A DNA stretch of 64,000 bases. Source: Paenibacillus sp. 32352. GTDB lineage: Bacteria > Bacillota > Bacilli > Paenibacillales > NBRC-103111. A model generated the notes under the pieces. That model made no database searches, was not told where the DNA came from, and was given only the letters and a program-made list of their open reading frames with translations. Position numbers and translations under genes: made by a program. The DNA is taken from the NCBI RefSeq assembly GCF_002042965.1, contig NZ_MZNT01000009.1, forward strand, positions 124,001 through 188,000, given 5' to 3'. The first letter of the stretch is position 1. Each line of letters begins with the position of its first letter. This document shows positions 44,389-52,380 of the stretch, piece after piece.

Positions 44389-45225
44389 GTGAAACGATGG
44401 ATTGGATTTATGGCCCTGACGATATTGGTCACCGGCTGTTCGGGGGCTGCTGAAAGTAAGACCCAGGGTGCAGCGTCACTGATCCCACAGCAGGTTTTGG
44501 AACAACCGCACTATCAAGAGCTGTCTGCCCAACCCTCTCTTGAGCTGGAATTTTCTCCGCTGCCTTCAACTGAATTTCAGGAGTTACGTGAAGAGAAGCC
44601 CCCTAAGGAAGAGGTCTTTTTACATACAATCGAGGTTCAGACAAGCCATGAGCAATCTATCCTTGTTCACCTTTACGCACATAAAGACGATAAGAATCTC
44701 ATTTATGGCTACTTGCAGGATCAGGATACCTGGTATAGCTTAGGGCGGCTTTCGGGCGACGGATCGAGTAAGGTGGAGCCTTCCCAGTGGAGAGGAGGGA
44801 CGGTTCCGGAATTTGAAGTGAATGGCTCCATCGGATTAAGCATCTTTTACTACAGGGAGGACTCCCGTAAATGGGTTAAGGATAACGATTTCCAGATGCA
44901 TGAGATTTACAAGCTCGATCTTGATGGTGACCATAAGGCTGAAATCATTGAGACGCTGTGGACACAGGATCCTTATGTTGCCGTTTATCGGTGGAATCCT
45001 GACGTGAAGCAGTTTGAAACCGCGCATATCGCCCCTGCGGCTAATTCATTCTTTGCCGGGGGCAGCGAGCCGCAGTTTGCTTTTCCCTTTCAGGAGGACG
45101 GACAATGGTACATTCAGTCGGGAAATGGAGATGTGTACAGCTTTTTCAAGTATAGCAGCGGCTCCATTACCCCGGTCATTCTGGATGATACCCGAAATAG
45201 GTTAAAAGAAAAGCTCAGGTACTAA
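44389..45225 (+). CDS. Lipoprotein with an FG-GAP/VCBS-like calcium motif
   Basis: A 278-residue lipoprotein starting at GTG (after GAGGAGA) with lipobox LVTGC at residues 13-17. In the C-terminal half, LDLDGDHKAEIIETLW has the DxDGD-type calcium loop seen in FG-GAP/VCBS proteins, once only. Cell-surface location is expected; function unknown. Confidence 0.65.
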   Translation: MKRWIGFMALTILVTGCSGAAESKTQGAASLIPQQVLEQPHYQELSAQPSLELEFSPLPSTEFQELREEKPPKEEVFLHTIEVQTSHEQSILVHLYAHKDDKNLIYGYLQDQDTWYSLGRLSGDGSSKVEPSQWRGGTVPEFEVNGSIGLSIFYYREDSRKWVKDNDFQMHEIYKLDLDGDHKAEIIETLWTQDPYVAVYRWNPDVKQFETAHIAPAANSFFAGGSEPQFAFPFQEDGQWYIQSGNGDVYSFFKYSSGSITPVILDDTRNRLKEKLRY

Positions 45226-45319
45226 AGGGTGAGGAGGGGAAGTTGTTGCCTAAGTCGATGGGAGCAGCGGCCGTTACGTTTCTTCCCAGACCCATTAGCG
45301 ACTTCACATGTCAGCGTAT

Positions 45320-45348
45320 TTGACTTTAATTGAATGATCGTTTATTAT
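45320..45348 (+). promoter_or_regulatory. Promoter of tetR (45355), possibly giving a leaderless mRNA
   Basis: TTGACT (45320-45325), a 17-nt spacer and TATTAT (45343-45348). The expected start point is at or next to the ATG at 45355. An imperfect inverted repeat TTGAAT-N11-ATTCAA (45330-45352) overlaps it, a likely TetR operator. Confidence 0.65.
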
Positions 45349-45354
45349 TCAACC

Positions 45355-45927
45355 ATGAGATATAAGGACAAAAATAAAAATGAAGCTATTTTTCAAGCAA
45401 CCATACAGCTTTTGAATGAGATCGGCTTCTCTGAAATTTCCATGTCTAAAATCGCCAAACGGGCTCAGGTATCGCCAGGAACGATCTATGTTTACTTCGA
45501 AAACAAGGAGGACATGCTGAGGAAGCTGTTTTTGAATGTCGAGCAAAAGATTAGTTCAAGTATGTTCCAGGGTGTTCATCATCCAATGCCGGTCAAGGAA
45601 AGATTTGAACTGATTATGAGCAACTATATTGAATTCATTCTTAACCATAAAGATGAATTCCTCTTCTATGAACAATTTTGCAACTCACCGCTTGTCGAGA
45701 ATTTGTATCTTGAAGATTCCAGTATGATGTTCCAGCCTTTTTATAAATTGATTGAGGAAGGCAAAGAACAGAAGCTGCTTAAAGATTACGATACCATGCT
45801 GATGTTAGTTTTGATTTATGCTCCTGTTACCGAGCTTGCCAAGCAATATTACAGAAGAGAATTTGAATTTAATGATAAAAATGTGAAGGACTTGATTCAA
45901 TCAAGCTGGGACGCAGTCAAAGCATAA
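45355..45927 (+). CDS. TetR family transcriptional regulator
   Basis: A 190-residue TetR protein: HTH ISMSKIAKRAQVSPGTIYVY near residues 28-47, then FENKEDMLRKLF; ligand domain 65-188. The ATG at 45355 is favoured because the promoter -10 (45343-45348) would exclude the in-frame ATG at 45334, and no ribosome site precedes either. A TGAACGTTCA palindrome (45959-45968) after the gene, before the metallo-hydrolase, is a second candidate operator. Confidence 0.82.
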   Translation: MRYKDKNKNEAIFQATIQLLNEIGFSEISMSKIAKRAQVSPGTIYVYFENKEDMLRKLFLNVEQKISSSMFQGVHHPMPVKERFELIMSNYIEFILNHKDEFLFYEQFCNSPLVENLYLEDSSMMFQPFYKLIEEGKEQKLLKDYDTMLMLVLIYAPVTELAKQYYRREFEFNDKNVKDLIQSSWDAVKA

Positions 45928-45958
45928 GGAGTCCTTCTTTTTTTAAATCATAAATGAA

Positions 45959-45968
45959 TGAACGTTCA
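45959..45968. promoter_or_regulatory. Candidate TetR operator before the metallo-hydrolase
   Basis: TGAACGTTCA within ATGAATGAACGTTCAAT, sharing the TGAAT half with the site at 45330-45352. Confidence 0.5.
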
Positions 45969-46009
45969 ATTTTTATTGATTTTAATAAACAATTGGAGAG
46001 TTGGTACCT

Positions 46010-47028
46010 ATGTCCAGTAAGAGAAGAACGGAATATCAAACATCCAAAAACTTCGTAAACGGGAGGTTTAAATATCCTGTTGAAACGACTGTCGATTACA
46101 ACGTGAAGGCTTTGCTCCCCATCTTGCGGCAATATATCAAAGGCAATCCCAGGGCTCGGCCGAAAGAAATACTTCCGGTCCAGCGAATCGTGGCACCTTT
46201 ATCAAAGGAAGATGTTAATAAAACGGCTGTTACATGGCTCGGGCACTCTACTTCGTTAATTCAGCTGGAGGGGCGGCTATTACTGTTAGATCCGATATTT
46301 GAGTCCTATTCCTCTCCTTTCAGGGCGGCAGACGTTATAGCGAACAATTGCCCATTGAAATCGAGGATCTTCCGCAGATTGATGCGGTGCTTATCTCACA
46401 TGATCACTATGATCATCTGGATTTCAGGTCTATCATGAAATTAAAAGATAAAGTGAGAACATTTCTTGTCCCTCTTGGGGTTGACGGCCGTTTGGAAAGA
46501 TGGGGTGTTGTTCCTGACAAGATTGTGGAGCTTGACTGGTGGGAGGAATTTGGGTTTGAAGGACTGAAGTTTCGCTGCACACCGGCAAAGCACTCATCGG
46601 GAAGAGGGATTTTTAGGAAAAACACTACGCTGTGGTGTTCCTGGATTATTGAAGGAAAACATACAAAGATATTTTTTAGCGGAGATAGCGGCTACGGCCC
46701 TCACTTTAAAGAGATTGGCGAAATCTGCGGTCCCTTTGATCTGACATTAATTGAGGCTGGACAATACGACAACAATGGCTTGTGGCCACTGCATATGCTG
46801 CCCGAGGAGACAGTTCAAGCCCACATTGAACTTCACGGTAACATATTGCTCCCGGTTCATTGGGGCGCATTTACACTCGCGTTCCATGACTGGGATGAAC
46901 CGATCAAGCGTGTTCTCAAGGCTGCAGCTGAAAGAAGCGTCGTCATCGCGGTACCTCGCATAGGTGAAAGTGTTGAGATTGGTTCTTCCGAAATGCCATC
47001 GGTTCCATGGTGGAGAGATATTACTTGA
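46010..47028 (+). pseudogene. MBL-fold metallo-hydrolase (UlaG/NAPE-PLD-like), frameshifted
   Basis: The N-terminal part (46010 on, after GGAGAG) has TAVTWLGHSTSLIQLEGRLL and LLDPIFESYSSPF, then runs out of frame. The matching continuation is in the +2 frame from about 46327 (GRRYSEQLPIEIEDLP) to 47028. It contains the metal motif SHDHYDHLD, FFSGDSGYG and LLPVHWGAF. Joined, they make a normal protein of about 339 residues. A one-base indel near 46315-46335 explains the break; real inactivation or a sequencing error are both possible. Confidence 0.8.
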
Positions 47029-47138
47029 AGGGGGTGATTCATGTAAAAAGCGGCGCATCCAACGATGATCATTTTCTTATAAAAAAAGAAAGATTTCCAG
47101 TTTTGAAAAAAATGAATAACTATGATTAGGAGGCATTT

Positions 47139-48188
47139 ATGAAATATTATTTATTAGGAAAAAGCGGATTACGCGTCTCGGAGCTTGCTCTTGGCACCAT
47201 GACTTTCGGAACGGATTGGGGATGGGGTGCAGACAAGGATGAAGCACGCAATATGCTGGACATTTATCTTGATCGGGGCGGAAATTTTGTCGATACGGCC
47301 AGCGGTTACACGAACGGAAGCTCGGAAAAAATGTTGGGTGACATTCTAGGCGAGCGGCGTGAGCGTATCGTTCTTGCTACAAAGTATACGATGAATACGC
47401 ACCAAGGGGACCCGAATGCAGGCGGAAATCACAGAAAAAATATGATTCGCTCTGTTGAAAAGAGTTTGTCACGAATGAAAACAGATTATATCGACCTGCT
47501 GTATCTGCACTCCTGGGACAATACGACGCCGGTTGAAGAAGTTCTGCGGGCCATGGATGATCTTGTGCGAGCGGGCAAGGTGCTCTATGCAGGGATATCG
47601 GATACGCCAGCTTGGCAGATTTCACGGATGCAGACGATCGCAGACCTGAGAGGATGGTCTCCTCTAATTGCTCTGCAAAACGAACATAGTCTGATCGAGA
47701 GAACGTCGGAAAGAGAGCTCACTCCGATGGCTCAGGAAATGGGGCTCGGGATTATTGTCTGGTCGCCTCTGGCTAACGGTCTTTTGACCGGAAAATATTC
47801 AAGAGAGGATTTGCAGCAGCGAAATATGGAATCCGAGGGCTGGAGTTCACGGATAACCATGATGGCTAGCCATGGCATGTTAAACGAGCGAGTATTTAAT
47901 ATCGTGGATGAAGTCAAAAAGGTAGCAGATGAAGTGAATGCTCCGGCAGCACATGTTGCGTTGGCATGGCTGAGAGCCCAACCGTCCGTTACATCTATTT
48001 TGCTGGGTGCTAGTAAAGCTGGGCAGCTTGAAAGCAATTTGAACATGCTGGATCTGAAGCTGTCTGAAGCGCAGCTGCATAGACTCGATGCGATAAGTGC
48101 GATTGAGCTGGGGTTTCCGCATAAATACTTAAATGATCCTGCAAATCTGTGGGGCGTTTTTGGGGGCGTAGCCGTCGAGCGTCGCTAA
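47139..48188 (+). CDS. Aldo/keto reductase
   Basis: A 349-residue AKR. The TIM barrel starts MKYYLLGKSGLRVSELALGT. Catalytic residues are visible as Asp in NFVDTASGY, Tyr in that segment, Lys in ATKYT and His in LYLHSWD. The NADPH site includes SILLGASKAGQLESNL near residue 288. It reduces aldehydes or ketones; the substrate is unknown. It follows the metallo-hydrolase by 110 bp and may belong to the same TetR locus. Confidence 0.9.
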   Translation: MKYYLLGKSGLRVSELALGTMTFGTDWGWGADKDEARNMLDIYLDRGGNFVDTASGYTNGSSEKMLGDILGERRERIVLATKYTMNTHQGDPNAGGNHRKNMIRSVEKSLSRMKTDYIDLLYLHSWDNTTPVEEVLRAMDDLVRAGKVLYAGISDTPAWQISRMQTIADLRGWSPLIALQNEHSLIERTSERELTPMAQEMGLGIIVWSPLANGLLTGKYSREDLQQRNMESEGWSSRITMMASHGMLNERVFNIVDEVKKVADEVNAPAAHVALAWLRAQPSVTSILLGASKAGQLESNLNMLDLKLSEAQLHRLDAISAIELGFPHKYLNDPANLWGVFGGVAVERR

Positions 48189-48197
48189 GATATGTAC

Positions 48198-48263
48198 AAA
48201 ACACCTTCAAGTGATGTTTACCATGTCGTTAGATATGGAAATAACCTTGGAGGTGTTTTTTGA
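48198..48263 (+). terminator. Terminator of aldo/keto reductase gene
   Basis: AAAACACCT pairs with AGGTGTTTT over a long loop, followed by T. In the remaining gap to 48553 only the Fur box is recognisable. Confidence 0.7.
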
Positions 48264-48498
48264 AAATGATAGAATTTTTCACTCAAATACTTGTCAATTT
48301 CGCCTGCGCAAGTCGAGTACTTTCTTTTCCAGCCTATAACATTATTTTCTTCAGACAAAAGAGGGCTATTTGCGCTGTAGCTCAACTCAGGGTTCCATAT
48401 TATAAAGCTGAAACGGTGTACAGGGGAAGATGGGATAAATTTAGTATGTGAAACGGCTAATATTGGATATGTACAAGGAAAAGTCTGCCTCCTATAAT

Positions 48499-48513
48499 TG
48501 ATAATAATTATCA
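48499..48513. promoter_or_regulatory. Fur box before siderophore uptake operon
   Basis: TGATAAT-A-ATTATCA, a perfect 7-1-7 Bacillus-type Fur box, 41 bp before the binding-protein start. It predicts repression when iron is sufficient. Confidence 0.92.
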
Positions 48514-48553
48514 GTATCAACTGAAAGGTCTAATTACGGGGGGAAGCAATCGG

Positions 48554-49549
48554 ATGAGAGTAATAAAAATGATGTTGGTGCTAGTCCTGGCGCTGGCGGT
48601 TTCAGCTTGCGGACAGTCGAGTACGGCTGGGACCGGGGATAAGAACAATAGCGGTCAGGCTGCCGATGGAGGTAAGCCGCCGCAAGGCGCTGCCGCCTAC
48701 ACAGAGAAAACAATTAAACACGCTATGGGTACGGTAACGTTGAAGAAGAAACCGGAGCGCGTCGTCGTCCTGTTTAACGGCGCTGTAGATATTGTTGTCA
48801 CACTTGGCGTAAAACCGGTCGGGGCTGTAGAATCCTGGGATCAAAAGCCTTGGTACAACTATTTGCGTCCTCAAATGGAGGGGGTCAAGAACTTGGGGGA
48901 TGAGCTTCAGCCGAATGTGGAAGCCATAATGGCTTTGAAGCCTGATTTAATCATTGGACAAAAAACACGTCACGAAAAAATATACCCTCAGCTCAACAGC
49001 ATCGCCCCTACGATCATTATGGAGGAATTGTTTGATTGGAAGGAAAACTTGAAGATGGCTGCGGATGCTCTGGATAAAGAAGACGAAGCGGCCAAATTCT
49101 TGAGCGATTGGGATAAGCGTGTCGCCGAATTCAAGCAAAAGGTGGGCAATAAGCTTGCGAATACGGAAGTGTCGCTGATCCGGTTTGAGAAGGACGGCAG
49201 CGCGCGGATATATGTCACGGGTTTTGCAGGGACGATATTTAAAGAGCTGGGACTTAACCGGCCAAAAGCTCAGCAGGTGGAAGGCAAGAACGTCGTCAAC
49301 TTAACTTCGAAAGAACAGATGTCTCAGCTTGACGGGGACTACATATTCGACATCACCCAGATCACAAGTGATGCGAACCACGCGAAAACACAAGGCGACT
49401 GGACATCGCATCCGCTATGGAAAGGCTTGAAAGGCGTCAAGAACGCTAAATATTTCAAAGTAGATGTCATTACATGGAATTTAAGCGGCGGTGCTACGGC
49501 AGCAAAAGCGATGCTCGAAGATCTGTACAAATACTTCGATATCAAATAG
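48554..49549 (+). CDS. Iron-siderophore ABC transporter binding lipoprotein (YfiY-like)
   Basis: A 331-residue lipoprotein with lipobox VSACG at residues 16-20. The class III (FecB/FhuD) fold follows: TVTLKKKPERVVVLFNGAVD near 56-75, GDELQPNVEAIMALKPDLII near 115-134. It binds a ferric siderophore at the membrane surface for the two permeases downstream. The order binding protein, two permeases, nitroreductase resembles yfiY-yfiZ-yfhA-yfhC of Bacillus subtilis, reported for schizokinen/arthrobactin uptake (recalled). No ATPase is encoded here; a shared FecE/YusV-type ATPase must be elsewhere. Confidence 0.9.
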   Translation: MRVIKMMLVLVLALAVSACGQSSTAGTGDKNNSGQAADGGKPPQGAAAYTEKTIKHAMGTVTLKKKPERVVVLFNGAVDIVVTLGVKPVGAVESWDQKPWYNYLRPQMEGVKNLGDELQPNVEAIMALKPDLIIGQKTRHEKIYPQLNSIAPTIIMEELFDWKENLKMAADALDKEDEAAKFLSDWDKRVAEFKQKVGNKLANTEVSLIRFEKDGSARIYVTGFAGTIFKELGLNRPKAQQVEGKNVVNLTSKEQMSQLDGDYIFDITQITSDANHAKTQGDWTSHPLWKGLKGVKNAKYFKVDVITWNLSGGATAAKAMLEDLYKYFDIK

Positions 49550-49562
49550 CTAATACATGCCT

Positions 49563-49588
49563 ATGAATGAGCCGGGGTGCTCATTCAT
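49563..49588 (+). promoter_or_regulatory. Intercistronic hairpin
   Basis: ATGAATGAG pairs with CTCATTCAT across an eight-nt loop, between the binding protein and first permease, without a T6 run. Likely a 3' stabiliser or partial attenuator that favours high binding-protein levels. Confidence 0.6.
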
Positions 49589-49613
49589 TTGTGCATCACA
49601 GGGAGATTCTCAG

Positions 49614-50627
49614 ATGATAGCAAGCAAATCAACAACCGGATGGAAGTGGTTCGGATTATTGGCAGGATGTATCCTTATGCTGCTGTGCGCTGCCTCAAGC
49701 ATCCTGTTCGGAGCGACGAACTACAGCTGGCATACGGCGTGGGATGCAGCTTTTCATTACAATGAGGAAATTACCGAGCAGGTCATTGTCCGCACAACCC
49801 GGATACCGAGGGCGTTTATTGCTGCGTCGATCGGTGCAAGTCTCGCGATAGCAGGCGCGATCATGCAGACGCTGACTCGTAATCCGCTGGCGGCACCAAG
49901 CGTACTCGGGGTGAATGCCGGTGCCTCCTTCCTTGTCGTATTAGGAGCAGTGGTATTCTCTGTCACATCCATGCAGATGCTTATGGTGCTGGCCTTTATT
50001 GGAGCGGCCGGCGCCGCCATTATCGTGTATGTATTGGGTTCGGCCGGACGCGACGGGTTAACGCCTTTGAAGATTGTTTTGGCCGGTGCGGCAATGACCG
50101 CTTTATTTTCTTCTTTTACCCAGGCCATTCTCGTCTTGAATAAGCAGGGCTTGAATACGGTGCTCTACTGGCTGACAGGCACGATCGCCGGCCGGTCCCC
50201 CGATAATTTAATCGCAGTTCTGCCTTACATGATCCTTTGTTGGATAGCGGCATGGGCCATAGCCAAGGATATGAATCTTCTGATGATGGGAGAGGACACG
50301 GCGAAAGGCTTGGGACAGAGGACGATGTGGGTTAAAGTGACGGCCGGGCTCATTATCGTTGTACTGGCCGGCGGCTCCGTATCCGTTGCCGGACCGATCG
50401 GCTTCATCGGGATTGTCATCCCGCATATTTCGCGATTTTTTACCGGGGTGGACCACCGGTGGGTGATCCCGTACTGCGCTGTACTGGGAGCCATTCTTCT
50501 CCTTGCGGCGGATCTGGTCGCCCGGTTCATCATGATTCCGGAAGAGATGCCCGTAGGTGTCATGACCGCGTTAATCGGAGCCCCGTTCTTCATGTATATC
50601 GCGCGGAAGGGGTTGGCTCGATCATGA
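49614..50627 (+). CDS. FecCD family siderophore ABC permease 1 (YfiZ-like)
   Basis: A 337-residue permease with about nine to ten TM helices. FecCD signatures are RIPRAFIAASIGASLAIAGA, TRNPLAAPSVLGVNAGASF, and GFIGIVIPHISRFFTG, the EAA-like ATPase-contact loop, near residue 265. ATG 49614 follows AGGGAGATTCTC. Overlaps the next gene by four bases (ATGA), showing translational coupling. Confidence 0.92.
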   Translation: MIASKSTTGWKWFGLLAGCILMLLCAASSILFGATNYSWHTAWDAAFHYNEEITEQVIVRTTRIPRAFIAASIGASLAIAGAIMQTLTRNPLAAPSVLGVNAGASFLVVLGAVVFSVTSMQMLMVLAFIGAAGAAIIVYVLGSAGRDGLTPLKIVLAGAAMTALFSSFTQAILVLNKQGLNTVLYWLTGTIAGRSPDNLIAVLPYMILCWIAAWAIAKDMNLLMMGEDTAKGLGQRTMWVKVTAGLIIVVLAGGSVSVAGPIGFIGIVIPHISRFFTGVDHRWVIPYCAVLGAILLLAADLVARFIMIPEEMPVGVMTALIGAPFFMYIARKGLARS

Positions 50628-51667
50628 AGCAATATGTCCCTTTGCGCACTAAGCAAGGCCGTCTCTCCATGCTGATGCACAAGAAAACGATGTGGGTGTC
50701 GCTTGCGCTTTTATCAGCTTGTTTGCTGATAGCCATCCTGAGCACCGGGATGGGAGAGCTGTATATCTCTCCGTGGAACGTGGTTCTAAGCCTGCTCGGA
50801 GCAGGCTCTGATGACTATTCCATGGTGATTCAGAAGCTGAGGCTGCCGAGGATTTTGGTCGGCTTGCTTGCGGGAGCATCGCTGGCCGCAGCCGGAGCGA
50901 TGCTGCAGGGCATCGTCCGCAATCCGTTGGCTTCGCCGGATATCATGGGAGTAACGGGCGGGGCTTCCGTAGCCGCCGTAGGCTTTCTTACTTATTTTGC
51001 AGGCAGCTTGAGCATTCGCTGGCTGCCGGTTGCAGCATTAATAGGAGGGGCGGCCGTCTCCATTGTGCTGTACTTGCTGGCGTGGAAGCGGGGCATAACC
51101 CCTTTTCGGCTTATTCTGGTGGGCGTCGGCATGTCTTCTCTTATGTCTGCAGCAACCTCGATGATGATTATGTTTAGCCCCAGCAATGATGCGGGTCAAG
51201 CCTATCTGTGGCTGACCGGGTCTGTGTATGCCGCCAACTGGGAGAACGTTCTGACCATCTTGCCTTGGGCAGCCGTCCTGCTGCCGCTTTCTTTCATTCT
51301 GGCCCGCCATGTCAACATCAGCCAGCTTGGGGACGACATCTCGGCAGGGGTCGGAAGCTCTGTAGAGCTGAACCGGATGCTCCTGCTGCTGGTCAGTGTG
51401 GCGCTGGCAGGAGCTGCCGTCGCCGTGGCGGGCGCTATAGGCTTCATCGGACTTATTGCACCGCATATGGCGCGCAAGCTGGTCGGCTCCAGCTTCGAGA
51501 ATGTGCTGCCCGTCTCCGCGCTGCTGGGAGGCGCCATCGTCATGCTGGCCGATCTTGTAGGGAGAACCTGCTTTCTCCCGTTGGATGTGCCTGTAGGCAT
51601 CTTCACTTCCGCTGTAGGAGCTCCATTTTTTATTTATTTGCTGTACGCAAGACGAAACTCGAGATAA
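50624..51667 (+). CDS. FecCD family siderophore ABC permease 2 (YfhA-like)
   Basis: A 347-residue permease, partner of permease 1. Signatures: RLPRILVGLLAGASLAAAGA, VRNPLASPDIMGVTGGASV and GFIGLIAPHMARKLVG near residue 273. ATG 50624 lies within the ATGA overlap with the upstream stop; a much longer in-frame ORF upstream is antisense-like noise over permease 1. The two permeases form the transmembrane heterodimer. Confidence 0.92.
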   Translation: MKQYVPLRTKQGRLSMLMHKKTMWVSLALLSACLLIAILSTGMGELYISPWNVVLSLLGAGSDDYSMVIQKLRLPRILVGLLAGASLAAAGAMLQGIVRNPLASPDIMGVTGGASVAAVGFLTYFAGSLSIRWLPVAALIGGAAVSIVLYLLAWKRGITPFRLILVGVGMSSLMSAATSMMIMFSPSNDAGQAYLWLTGSVYAANWENVLTILPWAAVLLPLSFILARHVNISQLGDDISAGVGSSVELNRMLLLLVSVALAGAAVAVAGAIGFIGLIAPHMARKLVGSSFENVLPVSALLGGAIVMLADLVGRTCFLPLDVPVGIFTSAVGAPFFIYLLYARRNSR

Positions 51668-51698
51668 GACTATGCATTAGAACAGGGAGGATTGTTGT

Positions 51699-52277
51699 AT
51701 GACAAGAACAGATACGAAGCCGGCAGGAAGTGTGGCCGAATTGATCAAACAAAGAAGAACGGTCAGATTATTTAAAAGCGATGCGGTCCCGACCGAGCTG
51801 TTGACGGAGCTTCTGAATGTGGCGGTTTGGGCCCCGAATCATGAATACCGGGAGCCTTGGAGATTCATCCTGTTTCAGGGAGAAGGGAGAGCCAGGCTTG
51901 CTCAGGCAATGGTACAGACCTATTCGGCAGAGGAGCGGGAGAAGTACGGCAATAAGAAGATGGACTACTTCCTGCGGGTACCGGCCCATCTTGTGATCGT
52001 CATGCAAGAGGATCCCCGGCAAAAAGTATGGGAGGAGGACTATGCCGCTGTCTGCAGCCTGATTCAGAACTTCCAGCTTGCAGCTTGGGAGCAGGGGCTT
52101 GGCGTCGTTTGGAAAACCAACCATTACAGCTATGACCCTGATTTCAGGACAGCGATCGGCATCCGGCCGGGAGAGAAGATTGTAGGCGTGCTTCATGTCG
52201 GGTACCCGGAGATCATTCCACCGGCAAGACCTCGTACTGCGGCTGAAGAGCGATTGACTATCGTAGAGCATAGTTAA
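51699..52277 (+). CDS. Nitroreductase family protein (YfhC-like)
   Basis: A 192-residue FMN-dependent nitroreductase. RRTVRLFKSDAVP and APNHEYREPWRFIL carry FMN-binding residues; VCSLIQNFQLAAWEQGLGVVW forms the dimer helix. It lies 31 bp after the permease operon behind AACAGGGAGG. It could reduce ferric siderophore or another electron acceptor; the former is inferred only from context. Confidence 0.85.
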   Translation: MTRTDTKPAGSVAELIKQRRTVRLFKSDAVPTELLTELLNVAVWAPNHEYREPWRFILFQGEGRARLAQAMVQTYSAEEREKYGNKKMDYFLRVPAHLVIVMQEDPRQKVWEEDYAAVCSLIQNFQLAAWEQGLGVVWKTNHYSYDPDFRTAIGIRPGEKIVGVLHVGYPEIIPPARPRTAAEERLTIVEHS

Positions 52278-52339
52278 ATAAAGAATGCAGCGGAATAACC
52301 CTTCCCAACAGTGAAAAAACCATCTATACTACAAAGTAA

Positions 52340-52354
52340 TGATAATGATTCTCA
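52340..52354. promoter_or_regulatory. Fur box before the AraC/binding-protein regulator
   Basis: TGATAAT-G-ATTCTCA, 14 of 15 match to the 7-1-7 box. It covers an in-frame ATG at 52339, another reason to place the start downstream. Confidence 0.85.
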
Positions 52355-52380
52355 ATGCTGTTGGGGAAGGTGAAATGCAG

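Noticed and set aside
48260-48451. 63-codon plus-strand ORF after the aldo/keto reductase
   Set aside because: Begins inside the terminator T-tract and has no recognisable sequence; not conserved-looking.
50459-50623. Upstream extension of permease 2 by 55 codons
   Set aside because: Overlaps permease 1 in another frame and reads as low-complexity shadow; the ATGA overlap start at 50624 is typical.
51768-52271. 167-codon minus-strand ORF
   Set aside because: Antisense to the nitroreductase gene.
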